This document shows, piece after piece, positions 63,259-64,000 of a stretch of 64,000 nucleotides of DNA (the first letter of the stretch is position 1; each line of letters starts with the position of its first letter). The translations under genes were made by a program, and so were the position numbers. The notes below the pieces were generated by a model. It did not search any database. It was given only the letters and a program-made list of their open reading frames with translations, and was not told where the DNA came from. Source of the stretch: JAWKOK01 sp963765875 (GTDB lineage Bacteria; Chloroflexota; Anaerolineae; Caldilineales; Caldilineaceae). The stretch spans positions 244,226-308,225 of the forward strand of contig CAVXYK010000008.1 of assembly GCA_963765875.1 (NCBI GenBank), in the 5' to 3' direction.

Positions 63259-63993
63259 ATGGCAAATTTGAACGAATATGTGTCCCCAACTTCCATGGCC
63301 GACGCTGTCCGCCTCGTGACGTCAACAGATGGCAACTACGTCGCACTGGCTGGCGGCACCCGCCTGGTCGGCGAGTTGGAGACCGGGCTAGCAGGCAATT
63401 TGGATGGGGTGGTGGATCTGAGCGGCCTCGGCCTCGATACGATCAGCGTTGACGAGGATACGCTCACCATCGGCGCCATGGTCTCGCTCACTGAGATCGC
63501 CGAGCACGAGGTTGCTGGTGAGCTGGCCGACGGCATCTTACGTCGAGCGGCCAGGGGCGAGGGACCGCTCAATCTGCGCAACGCCGCCACCATCGGCGGG
63601 GTAGTCGCCACAGCCGAATACGACAGCGAGTTCTATGCAGCACTGCTGGCTCTGAAGGCAACGGTGACAATTCGAGCCGAGGCCGGCGAATCTTCTGTGC
63701 CGTTGGCTGAGTTGACTCATGTCCACGGCCTGATTGAGTCTGTGACACTGCCGCTGTGCAAAGCACGTTCGGGCCTGGCCCGCGTGGCGCGAACACTTTC
63801 GGACCGGCCCATCGTGGCCGCGGTGGCCGTCGTTACCGACGCCGGTGAACGGGTGGCACTGTGCGGTGTAGATAAACGGCCGGTGCTGAGAAATGCCGAG
63901 ATTTCCTATATCTCTGACTTCAAGGCATCGGCGGAGTATCGACGTGCTATGGCAGGGATTGTTCTTGAGCGGGCGTTGGCGCAGGCCGAGTGA
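63259..63993 (+). CDS. FAD-binding subunit of a molybdenum hydroxylase (xanthine/CO dehydrogenase type)
   Basis: A 244-residue FAD subunit (CoxM/XdhB type), shorter than the usual 280-300: YVSPTSMADAVRLV, the FAD motif ALAGGTRLVGELETG, MVSLTEIAEHE and RGEGPLNLRNAATIGGVVATA. The C-terminal domain is reduced. The stop overlaps an ATG (TGATG, 63991-63995), so another gene, probably the molybdopterin or iron-sulfur subunit, starts at 63993 and runs out of the window. Confidence 0.88.
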   Translation: MANLNEYVSPTSMADAVRLVTSTDGNYVALAGGTRLVGELETGLAGNLDGVVDLSGLGLDTISVDEDTLTIGAMVSLTEIAEHEVAGELADGILRRAARGEGPLNLRNAATIGGVVATAEYDSEFYAALLALKATVTIRAEAGESSVPLAELTHVHGLIESVTLPLCKARSGLARVARTLSDRPIVAAVAVVTDAGERVALCGVDKRPVLRNAEISYISDFKASAEYRRAMAGIVLERALAQAE

Positions 63994-64000
63994 TGCTGAG

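Overview
The window reads as about 64 kb of chromosome from a moderately GC-rich bacterium, probably a Chloroflexota member of the Anaerolineae/Caldilineae type. That is inferred from gene content: a BTAD-ATPase-TPR regulator, a DUF4395 plus thioredoxin pair, a CysO/Mec type cysteine operon, a GT39-like membrane enzyme fused to an NHL propeller, HMG-CoA reductase, and many CapA/S10/M24/MR-MLE type genes. No rRNA, tRNA, CRISPR, phage, plasmid or transposase gene was found by eye.

Layout. 1-6.4 kb (minus strand): the start of an ECF sigma factor with a small upstream protein, a tandem UspA protein, a frame-broken Na/Pi-cotransporter-like gene, then ppsA-ppsR (PEP synthase and its regulatory kinase/phosphorylase). 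6.8-14 kb: a MEMO-like protein, a 1339-residue membrane glycosyltransferase with a propeller tail, and a frame-broken metallophosphoesterase. 14.1-19.6 kb: a TetR-led efflux operon (tetR, double FtsX/MacB permease, membrane-fusion protein, ATPase). 20.5-28.1 kb: M24 peptidase, methyltransferase, orphan ABC ATPase, RNase Z-DinB, epimerase-HAD pair, GT8 glycosyltransferase. 28.4-33.3 kb: a protein-thiocarboxylate cysteine operon (mec, cysO, rhodanese-MoeB, cysM, DUF4395, thioredoxin). 34-38.2 kb: a spermidine/putrescine ABC transporter (potD-B-C-A). 38.4-46.7 kb: MaoC hydratase, a multiply frame-broken BTAD regulator, a corrinoid-methyltransferase-like UroD protein, an AbrB-PIN toxin-antitoxin pair, and an aldehyde:ferredoxin oxidoreductase with a MoaD-like partner. 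46.8-56.4 kb: HMG-CoA reductase, DUF1593 hydrolase, a lipoprotein, an S10 carboxypeptidase, a CapA-like lipoprotein, a B3/B4-domain protein and a saccharopine-dehydrogenase-like protein. 56.5-64 kb: a set of catabolic enzymes (MlrC-like M81, MR/MLE dehydratase, ornithine cyclodeaminase, MDR dehydrogenase, alpha/beta hydrolase, molybdenum-hydroxylase FAD subunit).

Two features cut across the gene list. First, intergenic space is packed with palindromic repeats of at least six families (CACAGAT/CACGGAG type, GTAGGG type, GCTAACA-AGCGCC type, GTCCCCGGCA type, GCTGCTTGCTGCGTGA type, GAATGACAAA type). One GCTGCTT arm has expanded into 19 perfect heptamers in front of cysM. Second, nine reading-frame breaks in six genes all have the same sign (one extra nucleotide), and four of them fall in about 1 kb of the BTAD regulator. 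Whether these are assembly insertions, gene decay or +1 recoding cannot be settled from the sequence alone.
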